Positions 18,203 to 27,208 of a stretch of 64,000 nt of DNA are shown piece by piece; the first letter of the stretch is position 1, and each line of letters starts with the position of its first letter. Source of the stretch: Flavobacterium ardleyense (GTDB lineage Bacteria; Bacteroidota; Bacteroidia; Flavobacteriales; Flavobacteriaceae); the NCBI RefSeq assembly GCF_033547075.1, contig NZ_CP137891.1:2480001-2544000 (forward strand), read 5' to 3'. The notes under the pieces are model-generated. The model had not been told where the DNA came from, ran no database searches, and saw only the letters and a program-made list of their open reading frames with translations. The translations under genes were made by a program, and so were the position numbers.

Positions 18203-20260
18203 ATGAAATATATTCTTTTAATTTTTTCGGTAATTGCATTTGGTCAACAAACTAAATCTGTAGACTTTTTGACTGCTAATGGCAATTTGGAACTAGATTT
18301 TAATCAAAAAAGCGTCAGTGGAACGGCGATTTATACTTTTAATGTTTTTCAGAAGATAGATTCCATTAAGATAGACGCTATTTCTATGGAATTTTCAGAA
18401 GTAAAAATTAACGGAAAAAAAGTTGGATTTACTCAAAATAAAAGAAACTTAGCTTTATATGAAGGATTTAAAAAAGGAAAAAACAATTTGACTTTTACTT
18501 ATAAGGCAACTCCGAAACAGACACTTTATTTCACTGGAATAGGTGAGGAGCGGCAAATTTGGACACAGGGACAAGGAAAATATACGAGTCATTGGTTTCC
18601 AAGTTTTGATGATGTGAATGAGAAAATGATTTTTGGATTGACAATTTCTACCAAAGATGATTTCGCTATTTTGTCCAACGGAATTTTGCAGCAGCGAATT
18701 GAAAAAGATGGATTATATACCGCGAAGTATCAAATGACAAAACCTATGAGCTCCTATTTACTGGCTTTGGTAATCGGAAATTTCAAGAAAACCGCTGAGA
18801 AATCCAGTAGTGGAATTTCGATTGAAAATTATTTATCGGCAGAAGATTCCGATAAATATTCGAGCACTTACGCAAATAGTAAACAGATGTTTGATTTTCT
18901 CGAAAGGGAAATTGGAGTTCCCTATCCTTGGGAAATTTACCGTCAAGTGCCAATTAAAGATTTTCTTTATGGTGGAATGGAAAACACAACCCTAACTACT
19001 TTTACCCAAGATTATGTTGTGGATAAAATAGGCCATAATGATAAGAATTATGATAATGTGAGCGCCCACGAATTGGCACATCAATGGTTTGGCGATTATG
19101 TAACTGCAGCTTCGGGCGAGCATCATTGGCTTCAGGAAGGATTTGCAACTTATTATGCTTTGCTTGCCGAAAAAGATCTTTATGGCGATGATTACTTCAA
19201 TTGGGAACTTTATGAAATGGCCGAACGACTGAAGATAGCTTCCGCTAAAGACACAATTCCATTGATGAATGCTTCGGCGAGTTCACTCACTTTTTACCAA
19301 AAAGGCGCTTGGGCTCTACATATTCTAAAACGTGAAGTAGGCGATATAGCTTTCGCGAAAGCAGTAAAAAACTATCTAACAAAATATGCCTTTTCGGACG
19401 TGAAAACCGATGATTTCTTAGCTGAAATTCGAAAAGTATCTTCGTATGACACAGAGAAATTCAAAAGAGAATGGTTGCAATCTTCAGGATTTGATAGTCA
19501 AAAAGCAATAACAATTTTAAAAGAGAATGTGTTTTTGCATCAGTATTTTGATGTATTAGCTAAAACCGAAATTCCTTTTGAAGAAAAAATGAAAGAGTAT
19601 TTGGAAATTTTAAATTCCAACGCAAATCCATATATCAAAGAAGAGATTCTAATGCAGTTAACAGCGATTCCATTTGAAGATAAAAAGCAATTCTTAGAAG
19701 TTGCAATGGATTCAAAAAATCTAAAAGTGCGTCAATCGGTGGCAAAATCACTAGATAAAATCACAACCATTTTCTACGACAAGTATTTGACTTTGTTAGA
19801 TGATGAATCGTATATCACGCAAGAAATTGCATTGAATATGTTATGGTCGCAATTTGCTGAAAAACGAGTAGATTTATTAGAAAAAACCAGAGGAAGAATT
19901 GGTTTCAACGATAGAAATTTGGAAATTCAATGGTTAACTTTGGCATTAATAACTCCTAATTTCGAAGAAGCAAACAAAGCAGCTTTTTATGACCGACTTC
20001 AAACTCTTAGTAGATCTCCTTATGAAAGTCCGGTTCGGATAAATGCGATTACAAATTTATTATATCTCAATAAAAACGATACAAATGTGCTGAAATTATT
20101 AGTTGAGCCACTACTACATCATAAGTGGCAATTTCAGAAATTTGCTCGTGATAAGATTCGAGCTTTCAGCAAGGAAGAGAAATACAAAACGTTTTTCAAC
20201 TCGCTCGTGCCTGATCTACCTTTAACGGAAGCAAAAGAACTAGAGCGAGTTTTAAACTAA
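18203..20260 (+). CDS. M1 family zinc metallopeptidase (aminopeptidase N-like), secreted
   Basis: A 685-residue protein with a signal peptide (M-K-Y-I-L-L-I-F-S then ending A-F-G-Q). The exopeptidase motif is G-G-M-E-N at 257-261 (the family has G-A-M-E-N). The zinc site is H289-E-L-A-H293 with E312 as third ligand in W-L-Q-E-G-F-A-T-Y. The C-terminal third is helical, ERAP-like. It should remove N-terminal residues from peptides in the periplasm or at the surface. The stop codon abuts the stop of the convergent gene at 20261. An upstream start at 18143 was rejected because it would include the promoter. Confidence 0.9.
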   Translation: MKYILLIFSVIAFGQQTKSVDFLTANGNLELDFNQKSVSGTAIYTFNVFQKIDSIKIDAISMEFSEVKINGKKVGFTQNKRNLALYEGFKKGKNNLTFTYKATPKQTLYFTGIGEERQIWTQGQGKYTSHWFPSFDDVNEKMIFGLTISTKDDFAILSNGILQQRIEKDGLYTAKYQMTKPMSSYLLALVIGNFKKTAEKSSSGISIENYLSAEDSDKYSSTYANSKQMFDFLEREIGVPYPWEIYRQVPIKDFLYGGMENTTLTTFTQDYVVDKIGHNDKNYDNVSAHELAHQWFGDYVTAASGEHHWLQEGFATYYALLAEKDLYGDDYFNWELYEMAERLKIASAKDTIPLMNASASSLTFYQKGAWALHILKREVGDIAFAKAVKNYLTKYAFSDVKTDDFLAEIRKVSSYDTEKFKREWLQSSGFDSQKAITILKENVFLHQYFDVLAKTEIPFEEKMKEYLEILNSNANPYIKEEILMQLTAIPFEDKKQFLEVAMDSKNLKVRQSVAKSLDKITTIFYDKYLTLLDDESYITQEIALNMLWSQFAEKRVDLLEKTRGRIGFNDRNLEIQWLTLALITPNFEEANKAAFYDRLQTLSRSPYESPVRINAITNLLYLNKNDTNVLKLLVEPLLHHKWQFQKFARDKIRAFSKEEKYKTFFNSLVPDLPLTEAKELERVLN

Positions 20261-20785
20261 TTATCCTAGCAAAGTTTGTACTTCACTTCTGACATATGCC
20301 AATGCCGTACTGCTTGGAGTAGGATTGTCAAAAAGATCTTTTAACATTTGAGATCTTAAATCATTTGCATCTTTTACTTCAGGCTCAAGGTTGGTTCTTC
20401 GTAACATTTGGATAGTCGCATTCTTTGCCGTAACCACGATTGACCAACATTTTTCGGACAAATAAACTTGTTGCGTGAGATTATGCTCAAACTCTTGCTC
20501 GATTTGGGCAATTATATATTCTTCGTAATTTTTCTTATCCTCCGAAAGTGGTGCAACTCTAACCAACATTTTTGATGGGTCAATTCTCTCAAGAAATAGG
20601 GTCACTCTTTCATAAGCCTGAAGCCTTAATGGCAAAGTGTCTTTCTGAATGTCTTGGTGAAGTAAATATCTACGTCTACCTTCCTCGTTATCAGTGTGAA
20701 GTTTGAAAAAGTAATAAGCAACAGCCGCAGTTACAATTGAAGGAATCGTGTATGCGAGAATTTCGAAAATCTTGTGTAAGTCCAT
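20261..20785 (-). CDS. conserved membrane-anchored protein of unknown function
   Basis: A 174-residue protein. One N-terminal membrane helix (about residues 11-27, I-P-S-I-V-T-A-A-V-A-Y-Y-F-F) is followed by a charged, mostly helical cytoplasmic part with Y-L-L-H-Q-D-I-Q-K-D-T-L-P-L-R-L-Q-A-Y-E-R. I recognise this as a type found in flavobacteria without assigned function but cannot name a family with confidence. It is convergent with the M1 peptidase (adjacent stop codons) and divergent from uvrD (104 bp between starts). Confidence 0.65.
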   Translation of the reverse strand: MDLHKIFEILAYTIPSIVTAAVAYYFFKLHTDNEEGRRRYLLHQDIQKDTLPLRLQAYERVTLFLERIDPSKMLVRVAPLSEDKKNYEEYIIAQIEQEFEHNLTQQVYLSEKCWSIVVTAKNATIQMLRRTNLEPEVKDANDLRSQMLKDLFDNPTPSSTALAYVRSEVQTLLG

Positions 20786-20840
20786 AATAAAAATTTAAAT
20801 CTCAAAAATAGGATTAAATTGATAATTCCACCTTAAATAA

Positions 20841-20871
20841 TTGTAATAAACTTCTAGTAGTCTTATTTTTG
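20841..20871 (+). promoter_or_regulatory. promoter of uvrD: TTG, 20-base spacer, TATTTTTG
   Basis: The -33 TTG (20841-20843) and -7 TATTTTTG (20864-20871) are separated by 20 bases, matching the Bacteroidota promoter model; the ATG is at 20890. The -7 box is followed by AA and then CAAATAAT, a weaker relative of the face-to-face boxes found at 44877 and 55950. Confidence 0.7.
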
Positions 20872-20889
20872 AACAAATAATAAATTTCG

Positions 20890-23208
20890 ATGCAAAAATA
20901 TATAAGCCAGCTAAATGAAGCGCAGCAACAGCCGGTATTACATAAAGACGGCCCAATGATTATTATCGCTGGCGCTGGATCTGGAAAAACTCGTGTACTT
21001 ACCATCAGAATTGCGTATCTGATGAGTTTGGGTGTAGATCCATTTAATATCTTGGCTTTGACCTTTACAAATAAAGCGGCCAAAGAAATGAAAAAACGTA
21101 TTTCTGATATCGTGGGAAGTACTGATGCCAAGAATTTATGGATGGGAACTTTTCACTCTGTGTTTGCACGAATACTTCGATCTGAGGCAGATAAAATTGG
21201 ATATCCCACCAACTTTACCATTTACGACAGTCAAGATTCTGTTCGTTTGATTGGTGGAATTATCAAAGAAATGCAGCTCGATAAAGATATTTACAAACCA
21301 AAACAAATTTTTAGCCGAATTTCCTCTTTCAAAAATGGACTAATTACTGTAAAAGCTTACTTTAATAATCCTGAATTGATGGAACAAGATGCAATGAGCA
21401 AGAAACCGCGTTTGGGAGAGATTTATAAAAATTATGTCGATCGTTGTTTTAAAGCGGGAGCAATGGATTTTGATGATTTACTGCTTAAAACCAACGAACT
21501 TTTGAATATGTTTCCTGAGGTATTGGCGAAGTATCAGCAACGATTTAAATATATTTTGGTTGATGAGTATCAAGATACAAATCACTCACAGTATTTAATT
21601 GTAAGAGCACTTTCTGATAGGTTTCAGAATATTTGCGTGGTAGGAGATGACGCACAAAGTATTTACGCTTTCCGCGGTGCGAATATCAATAATATTTTGA
21701 ATTTTCAGAAAGATTACGAGAACGTAAAGACATATAGATTAGAGCAAAACTACAGATCATCTAAAAATATCGTTGAAGCAGCAAATTCAATTATCGAAAA
21801 AAACAAAACTAAGCTTGACAAGATCGTGTGGACTGCAAATGATTCCGGCGCACCGATTAAAGTGCACAGAAGTTTGACCGATGCCGAAGAAGGTCGATTT
21901 GTAGCATCAACTATTTGGGAAGAAAAGATGCAAAATCAACTTAACAATGGACAGTTTGCAATTTTATACCGAACAAATGCACAATCGCGTGCAATGGAAG
22001 ATGCTTTGCGTAAAAGAGATATTCCGTACAGAATTTACGGCGGCTTGTCATTTTACCAAAGAAAGGAAATTAAAGATGTGCTTTACTATCTGCGATTAAT
22101 TATCAATCCAAAAGATGAAGAAGCATTATTGCGTGTGATTAATTATCCAACTAGAGGAATTGGAGATACAACGGTCGAGAAATTGACTATTGCAGCAAAT
22201 CACTACAATCGCTCTATTTTTGAAGTGATGCAGAATATCGATAAAATTGATTTAAAATTGAATGCTTCAACCAGAACAAAGTTGAAGGATTTTACGATAA
22301 TGATTCAGAGTTTTCAGGTTATAAATGAAAACCAGGACGCATTTTACTTAGCCGATCACGTTGCCAAAAAGACTGGATTAATTCAGGAATTAAAGAAAGA
22401 CGCGACGCCCGAAGGAATTGCTAGAATAGAAAATATTGAAGAATTACTAAATGGTATTAGAGATTTTACCGAAGGTCAAAAGGAGGTTGATGGAGCGAGA
22501 GGAGCAATGTCGGAATTTATGGAAGATGTTGCGCTGGCAACCGATTTAGACAAAGATACTGGCGATGATGACCGAGTTGCTTTGATGACCATTCACTTAG
22601 CAAAAGGTCTTGAATTTCCACATGTTTTCATTGTAGGTCTTGAAGAGGATCTTTTTCCGAGTGCGATGAGTATGAGTACGAGAAGTGAACTCGAGGAAGA
22701 ACGAAGATTATTTTACGTAGCATTGACCAGAGCAGAAAATCAAGCTTATCTTACGTATGCACAATCAAGATACCGTTGGGGGAAATTAACAGATTGTGAA
22801 CCTTCAAGGTTTATTGATGAAATTGACAATCAATATTTAGAATATATTACTCCAAAAGAATCCAGCTACAGGTTCAAACCGTTGGTTGATAATGATATTT
22901 TTGGCGACGTTGACAAATCGAAATTCAGGCTTGCCAAACCAGCAAATACTCCACCACCAAAGAAATTTAGCGATGAGCCGACAAATGTTCGAAAGCTAAA
23001 GCCTTTGAGTAGTGGATCACCACAGGGAGCGACATTGTTTGATAATGGACTTTCGGCAGGAACAAGCGTGATGCACGAACGTTTTGGAAAAGGTCAAATT
23101 GTTAATCTTGAAGGTAGCGGAGCAGATAAGAAAGCTGAAATACGATTTGAAGTTGGAGGGTTGAAAAAATTACTGTTGCGTTTTGCAAAATTGCAAATTT
23201 TAGATTAA
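20890..23208 (+). CDS. uvrD: ATP-dependent DNA helicase, UvrD/PcrA/Rep family
   Basis: A 772-residue superfamily 1A helicase. N-terminal Q-motif L-N-E-A-Q-Q-Q-P-V, Walker A A-G-A-G-S-G-K-T (27-34), motif Ia L-A-L-T-F-T-N-K-A-A-K-E-M, DE box V-D-E-Y-Q-D-T-N, motif III V-V-G-D-D-A-Q-S-I-Y-A-F-R-G, motif IV Y-R-T-N-A-Q-S-R, and late motifs M-T-I-H-L-A-K-G-L-E-F and Y-V-A-L-T-R-A. The last 50 residues (H-E-R-F-G-K-G-Q-I to L-L-L-R-F-A-K-L) form the Tudor-like domain that in PcrA/UvrD binds RNA polymerase. It unwinds DNA 3'-5' in excision and mismatch repair and removes stalled polymerase. The YciO-like gene follows after 19 bp. Confidence 0.95.
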   Translation: MQKYISQLNEAQQQPVLHKDGPMIIIAGAGSGKTRVLTIRIAYLMSLGVDPFNILALTFTNKAAKEMKKRISDIVGSTDAKNLWMGTFHSVFARILRSEADKIGYPTNFTIYDSQDSVRLIGGIIKEMQLDKDIYKPKQIFSRISSFKNGLITVKAYFNNPELMEQDAMSKKPRLGEIYKNYVDRCFKAGAMDFDDLLLKTNELLNMFPEVLAKYQQRFKYILVDEYQDTNHSQYLIVRALSDRFQNICVVGDDAQSIYAFRGANINNILNFQKDYENVKTYRLEQNYRSSKNIVEAANSIIEKNKTKLDKIVWTANDSGAPIKVHRSLTDAEEGRFVASTIWEEKMQNQLNNGQFAILYRTNAQSRAMEDALRKRDIPYRIYGGLSFYQRKEIKDVLYYLRLIINPKDEEALLRVINYPTRGIGDTTVEKLTIAANHYNRSIFEVMQNIDKIDLKLNASTRTKLKDFTIMIQSFQVINENQDAFYLADHVAKKTGLIQELKKDATPEGIARIENIEELLNGIRDFTEGQKEVDGARGAMSEFMEDVALATDLDKDTGDDDRVALMTIHLAKGLEFPHVFIVGLEEDLFPSAMSMSTRSELEEERRLFYVALTRAENQAYLTYAQSRYRWGKLTDCEPSRFIDEIDNQYLEYITPKESSYRFKPLVDNDIFGDVDKSKFRLAKPANTPPPKKFSDEPTNVRKLKPLSSGSPQGATLFDNGLSAGTSVMHERFGKGQIVNLEGSGADKKAEIRFEVGGLKKLLLRFAKLQILD

Positions 23209-23227
23209 TAATTTAAAAATTTATGTT

Positions 23228-23851
23228 ATGGGTAAGTTTATAAAAATTTATGAAGACAAGCCAAATGAGGCTGCAATTGATAGTGTGGTGAAAGTACTTC
23301 GTGATGGCGGACTTATCATATATCCAACCGACACGGTTTACGGTCTTGGTTGTGACATTACCAACACCAAAGCATTGGAGAGGATTGCAAAAATTAAAGG
23401 AATTAAGCTCGACAAGGCAAATTTCTCTTTTGTATGTCACGATTTGAGCAATATTTCGGATTATGTTAAGCAGATTGATACACCTACTTTTAAATTATTG
23501 AAACGTCTTTTGCCGGGTCCTTATACATTCATTCTGCCGGGAAATAATAATTTGCCGAAAGAGTTTAAAAAGAAAACTACAGTTGGAATTCGGGTACCGG
23601 ATAATGCGATAGCTTTAGAAATTGTAAAAAAATTAGGAAATCCAATAGTTTCTACTTCAATATATGATGAAGATGAAGTTTTAGAATATAGTACAGATCC
23701 TGAGTTAATCTTTGAAAAATGGCAGAATATTGTCGACTTAGTAATCGATGGCGGTTATGGCGACAATCAAGCCTCAACCATTGTTGATTTGTCCCAAGGT
23801 GGCGATCCAATTATTGTTCGAGAAGGAAAAGGAAGTATAGAGAATATTTAA
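23228..23851 (+). CDS. Sua5/YciO/YrdC/YwlC family protein, closest to YciO
   Basis: A 207-residue single YrdC-fold domain. The start V-L-R-D-G-G-L-I-I-Y-P-T-D-T-V-Y-G-L-G-C is the family signature. By memory, the overall sequence follows the E. coli YciO type: F-S-F-V-C-H-D-L-S, L-L-P-G-P-Y-T-F-I-L-P-G, G-I-R-V-P-D-N and an ending V-R-E-G-K-G-S. Proteins of the TsaC/Sua5 branch make threonylcarbamoyl-AMP for t6A in tRNA; the YciO branch has weaker or debated activity. TsaD of the same pathway is encoded at 55988, so a t6A role is possible but another paralogue may supply it. Probably cotranscribed with uvrD. Confidence 0.8.
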   Translation: MGKFIKIYEDKPNEAAIDSVVKVLRDGGLIIYPTDTVYGLGCDITNTKALERIAKIKGIKLDKANFSFVCHDLSNISDYVKQIDTPTFKLLKRLLPGPYTFILPGNNNLPKEFKKKTTVGIRVPDNAIALEIVKKLGNPIVSTSIYDEDEVLEYSTDPELIFEKWQNIVDLVIDGGYGDNQASTIVDLSQGGDPIIVREGKGSIENI

Positions 23852-23914
23852 AGTTTTATGTTTGTTTAGTCCTAAATTGGATACAAACTATTAGACAAAA
23901 TTATTTAATTAATG

Positions 23915-23947
23915 CACCTGCAAAATTATTTGTAGGTGTTTTTTTTT
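23915..23947 (+). terminator. Rho-independent terminator after the YciO-like gene
   Basis: CACCTGCAAA, loop ATTA, TTTGTAGGTG (one G-T pair), then nine T residues. Confidence 0.9.
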
Positions 23948-23949
23948 AG

Positions 23950-24200
23950 ATAAATAGTGTCAAAGTAATGCATAATTATCAAATTGTATTATTGCCTAGG
24001 CAGCGTATATTTGGATAGATGTCTGAAAATAGAACCGAACTGACGAAGTATTGATGCAGATTCTTCTATATGAATGCGCAGTACTACGAATGGAAATCAT
24101 CTACAACGGACAGTCTGAAGTAAGCGAACCGAAATGTTCTATGTATACAAGAAAGATCTGGAAGCAGTCTGTCTAAAAAAATACTACGAAACCATAGGAC
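23950..24200. other. intergenic stretch without a recognisable gene
   Basis: About 250 bp between two terminators. Base composition is more even than in the neighbouring intergenic DNA, and short open stretches exist on the plus strand (for example M-N-A-Q-Y-Y-E-W-K-S-S from about 24071), but no frame stays open for more than about 40 codons and nothing was recognised. It may be the remnant of a gene. Confidence 0.3.
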
Positions 24201-24202
24201 AT

Positions 24203-24231
24203 AAAAAAACCGCCTCGATTTGAGGCGGTTT
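24203..24231 (-). terminator. terminator of the OmpA-family gene
   Basis: AAACCGCCTC / GAGGCGGTTT stem, followed on the reverse strand by a T run, 20 bp past the stop codon. Confidence 0.88.
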
Positions 24232-24251
24232 AAGAATATTTAAACTTTGAA

Positions 24252-25505
24252 CTAGTTGATAGTGAAAATTACTTTTCTTACAAGTTTTCTAGCCGCTGCT
24301 GAATTCTTGTCAACTGAATTATCTTCACCTTTTGGAGAGATAGTTAATCTAGAACCGTCAATACCAGCTTTAACTAATACATCTTTAACTGCCGCAGCAC
24401 GTTTTTCAGATATTGTATTATTAATTGCATTAGATCCAATTTCGTCAGCGTAACCAGAAACAGTCATCGATGAATTAGGATTTAACTTCAAGTAATTTAA
24501 TATAAAGTTAATGTTTCTTGTTGAAGATTCAGTTGGAGTAGATCTATTAAAATCAAAGAATACAGCGATATAACCGTCATTAATTAATTTCTTAACAACT
24601 TCATTATCTGCAGCCGCACCAGAACCATTGTTGATTCTCTGATCAATATATGTTTCTAAGTCATCTGCAATTCCATTATTATTTTGGTCAATTGCACGAC
24701 CTTTAGAATCAACTACCGCTCCTGCAGTTGTATTGTTTTCTTGATCTAAGTAGTCAGGCACACCATCAGCATCGCTATCAACCAACATAGATTCTACATT
24801 TCCAAGTCTTTCCTCCAATGCTTTAAGCTTGTCATCTGCAAGATCAGCGTTTGTTGTCCAATCAGCATGTTTCGCATGTTTTCCTAAGTAGAATGCAATA
24901 CCTAAAGTAGCATTATATAAAGTACCATCAAATCCGCGAATTTCTGGATTAGGTGTTGTACCGTCCCAAGTATTTTTATCCTGTCCTGTGTTATTTAGCA
25001 TAGAAAAATCTGCATTTAAAGCAATTCTTTCAGATAACTTAAGTTGTCCAGTTAAACCAACTATAAAATTCATTGTATTATCAGATTTCTCAAATCGATC
25101 TCCATCTAATTGAGCATAACCAACTCCTGTATGAAACTGAACATTAAAGTTCTTAGTCCATGATTCAAAATCCATAATACGACCAAGATTTACAACTCCT
25201 TGAAGATTTGCATTCATGTATTCTGTTTCGAAAGGAATGCTTTCGTCATTACCCTTCATCTTGTCATATCCAACTTGAAGTCTTAGACCAAATTTTGGAT
25301 TAAACATATATCGAACACCTAAATCAACATGCAAAGGCGCAATATCTGTATAAAATCCGTCTGCTAAAGGATTGTTCGCTTTTGTTAGTCCACCGTTAGC
25401 CTCAATAGAGAATTTGTTGTAGTCCTTTGCTGATTTCTCTTCCTCTTGCGCGTTAGCTACAAACCCTAGAGAAAGCATTGCTAATAATAGTAAATGTTTT
25501 TTCAT
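24252..25505 (-). CDS. OmpA-family outer membrane protein (OprF-like, with thrombospondin type 3 linker)
   Basis: A 417-residue protein. Signal peptide M-K-K-H-L-L-L-L-A-M to A-N-A-Q, then an N-terminal eight-stranded beta-barrel-like region (about 25-215, with repeated alternating strands such as F-G-L-R-L-Q-V-G-Y), an Asp-rich linker D-S-D-A-D-G-V-P-D-Y-L-D (calcium-binding type 3 repeat), and a C-terminal OmpA domain (about 305-417) with the peptidoglycan-binding pattern V-S-G-Y-A-D-E-I-G-S. It anchors the outer membrane to the wall and may act as a slow porin. This protein class is abundant in flavobacteria, consistent with its perfect promoter box. Monocistronic. Confidence 0.93.
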   Translation of the reverse strand: MKKHLLLLAMLSLGFVANAQEEEKSAKDYNKFSIEANGGLTKANNPLADGFYTDIAPLHVDLGVRYMFNPKFGLRLQVGYDKMKGNDESIPFETEYMNANLQGVVNLGRIMDFESWTKNFNVQFHTGVGYAQLDGDRFEKSDNTMNFIVGLTGQLKLSERIALNADFSMLNNTGQDKNTWDGTTPNPEIRGFDGTLYNATLGIAFYLGKHAKHADWTTNADLADDKLKALEERLGNVESMLVDSDADGVPDYLDQENNTTAGAVVDSKGRAIDQNNNGIADDLETYIDQRINNGSGAAADNEVVKKLINDGYIAVFFDFNRSTPTESSTRNINFILNYLKLNPNSSMTVSGYADEIGSNAINNTISEKRAAAVKDVLVKAGIDGSRLTISPKGEDNSVDKNSAAARKLVRKVIFTIN

Positions 25506-25540
25506 GAAAATTAAAGTTAGTTCTTAGTACTTTTTGAGAG

Positions 25541-25548
25541 CAAAGATA
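25541..25548 (-). promoter_or_regulatory. -7 promoter box TATCTTTG of the OmpA-family gene
   Basis: Exact consensus on the reverse strand, 36 bp before the start at 25505. Confidence 0.65.
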
Positions 25549-25589
25549 GTATATTTTAGTTAAAATTAAAGTTTTTAATACATTATTAC

Positions 25590-25597
25590 TATTTTTG
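25590..25597 (+). promoter_or_regulatory. -7 promoter box TATTTTTG of the NUDIX gene
   Basis: Exact TAnnTTTG match, 30 bp before the ATG at 25628; it fixes the start there, since the earlier in-frame codon at 25595 falls inside the box. Confidence 0.6.
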
Positions 25598-25627
25598 AAC
25601 CAACTTTTTTTAGCAAACAAATTACTA

Positions 25628-26041
25628 ATGAAATATACGTCCAAAATCTTTGTGACAGTCGATGTAGTTGTCTTAGACTCCACAAAAAACACTATACTTC
25701 TCATCCAGAGAAAAAATGATCCATTTAAAGGAATGTGGGCCTTACCGGGCGGTTTTGTCGATGAAAATGAAGATTTGGAAGTTGCTGCCCATCGGGAGCT
25801 TTTGGAAGAAACCTCGGTAAAGGTGACCCAATTATTTCAAATTGGAGCATATGGCAAACCCGGACGAGACCCACGTCAACATACTGTTTCTATCGCTTTT
25901 GCAGGAATAGCTGAAGAAGCTGTTAAAGTACAAGCAGCTGATGACGCTAGCGACGCAAAATGGTTTGACAAAAACAATTTACCCGACTTGGCCTTTGATC
26001 ACCTAGAAATAATAACTGATACATGCAAAATAATGGAATAA
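25628..26041 (+). CDS. NUDIX hydrolase
   Basis: A 137-residue single-domain enzyme. The NUDIX box runs from G42 to V64: G-F-V-D-E-N-E-D-L-E then A-H-R-E-L-L-E-E-T-S-V, with metal-binding Glu57, Glu60 and Glu61 in place; the usual Gly near the end is Ser63. W-A-L-P-G-G precedes the box. The pattern A-Y-G-K-P-G-R-D-P-R after the box is typical of NUDIX proteins that act on ADP-ribose or similar nucleoside diphosphates; a regulator-type NrtR is excluded because there is no winged-helix domain. The substrate cannot be fixed from sequence. A terminator follows directly. Confidence 0.88.
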   Translation: MKYTSKIFVTVDVVVLDSTKNTILLIQRKNDPFKGMWALPGGFVDENEDLEVAAHRELLEETSVKVTQLFQIGAYGKPGRDPRQHTVSIAFAGIAEEAVKVQAADDASDAKWFDKNNLPDLAFDHLEIITDTCKIME

Positions 26042-26044
26042 AAA

Positions 26045-26076
26045 AAATCGCCAAGAGTACTATATCCTAGCGATTT
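26045..26076. terminator. terminator between the NUDIX gene and the convergent DUF3817 gene
   Basis: AAATCGC / GCGATTT stem with an 18-base loop and flanking A or T runs; may act in both directions. Confidence 0.6.
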
Positions 26077-26096
26077 GGTTGTCTTAAATTAAATTT

Positions 26097-26378
26097 TTAA
26101 GAAGTCCTCGGAAAATATTTCCTTTCCATATAAAAGGTTCCAAAAGGAATAATCGAAGCTAATGAAATAAAGCCATACTTTTTCCAACTCCACGATTCTT
26201 CAAATTTAAGCATAGTGGCTACTATCATATAGCCTACAAACAAAACTCCGTGAGCCATACCCACATGTTTGACCAAAAAAGGGTCGCCAAACATATATTT
26301 CATAGGCATTGCTACAAATAATAAAAGTAACATTGATACACCTTCTAATAAAGCTAAAATCTTAAAAAATTTGATCAT
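26097..26378 (-). CDS. DUF3817 domain membrane protein
   Basis: A 93-residue integral membrane protein with three hydrophobic helices. The pattern L-L-E-G-V-S-M-L-L-L, P-M-K-Y, V-G-M-A-H-G-V-L-F and the end P-F-G-T-F-Y-M-E-R is that of DUF3817 (about 90 residues in most bacteria). Function unknown. Single gene with its own promoter box at 26417. Confidence 0.85.
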   Translation of the reverse strand: MIKFFKILALLEGVSMLLLLFVAMPMKYMFGDPFLVKHVGMAHGVLFVGYMIVATMLKFEESWSWKKYGFISLASIIPFGTFYMERKYFPRTS

Positions 26379-26416
26379 CTCAGGAAAATTTAAATATATT
26401 TTTTTTATTATAAACG

Positions 26417-26424
26417 CAAAAGTA
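26417..26424 (-). promoter_or_regulatory. -7 promoter box TACTTTTG of the DUF3817 gene
   Basis: Exact TAnnTTTG match on the reverse strand, 39 bp before the start codon. Confidence 0.55.
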
Positions 26425-26489
26425 CAAATAAAAGGTAGGTTATTTGCAACGGATAAAGGAACTTCCTAAAACTTAACAGTTTGTATAAT

Positions 26490-27023
26490 ATGAGTAAACG
26501 AGATTTAAAGAAATATTTGGAATCGTTAGATAAGGAGCAAATTGCTGAACAATTTTTGGAACTTTATAGCAAGTTTCCTGAAGTCAAGGTGTACTATAAT
26601 TTTATTTTTAACCCCAATGAGGACAAACTGCTGCAAGAAGCTAAAATTAAAATTTCGGCTGAATATTTTCCCATCAAGACAAAAAAAGCAAAATTAAGAC
26701 GATCGACCGCCCAAAAAATAATCAAACATTTTTTTATGTTGGGGGTGGAACCTCATATTACGGCCGAAGTAATGTTATATAATATTACCGTAGCACAAAA
26801 ATATACAGCAAAGAAAGAGATTTATTATAGTAGCTTTTATAAGAGCATTCTAAACTCATTTGAGCAATGTCTTAATTATTGCATCTCCAACGGTATTTTA
26901 CCACATTTCAGAACGCAGTTATTACAGGTAGTTGAAATAGCAGAAAAACAAAAGTGGCCCAATAAGACAGAATTTAGAAATACTGTGGTTATAATCGAAG
27001 AGGAGGAGAGTACAAATTTTTAA
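26490..27023 (+). CDS. DUF6155-like protein of unknown function
   Basis: A 177-residue soluble, highly charged helical protein starting M-S-K-R-D-L-K-K-Y-L. Distinct stretches are K-V-Y-Y-N-F-I-F-N-P and E-A-K-I-K-I-S-A-E-Y-F-P, which I associate with DUF6155, a small flavobacterial family; this is recall, not a search. No catalytic motif is evident. A TTG nine bases upstream is in frame, but the ATG is preferred. Divergent from DUF3817. Confidence 0.6.
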   Translation: MSKRDLKKYLESLDKEQIAEQFLELYSKFPEVKVYYNFIFNPNEDKLLQEAKIKISAEYFPIKTKKAKLRRSTAQKIIKHFFMLGVEPHITAEVMLYNITVAQKYTAKKEIYYSSFYKSILNSFEQCLNYCISNGILPHFRTQLLQVVEIAEKQKWPNKTEFRNTVVIIEEEESTNF

Positions 27024-27170
27024 CTACTCAAACGATTTAACGCCTTTTAATAATTCAGCTTTCGTGAATAACATATATTCTTAAGATTTGTTTCTGAGGG
27101 TTAAAACCTTCATTTCTTAAGGAATAATAATATTAACGAGAAATATAGAGACAAACCCTTTTTTTCAGCG

Positions 27171-27178
27171 TACTTTTG
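27171..27178 (+). promoter_or_regulatory. -7 promoter box TACTTTTG of the SF2 helicase gene
   Basis: Exact TAnnTTTG match, 30 bp before the ATG at 27209. Confidence 0.6.
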
Positions 27179-27208
27179 CAAAATTGAAACCCCCACTAAA
27201 AATCAATT

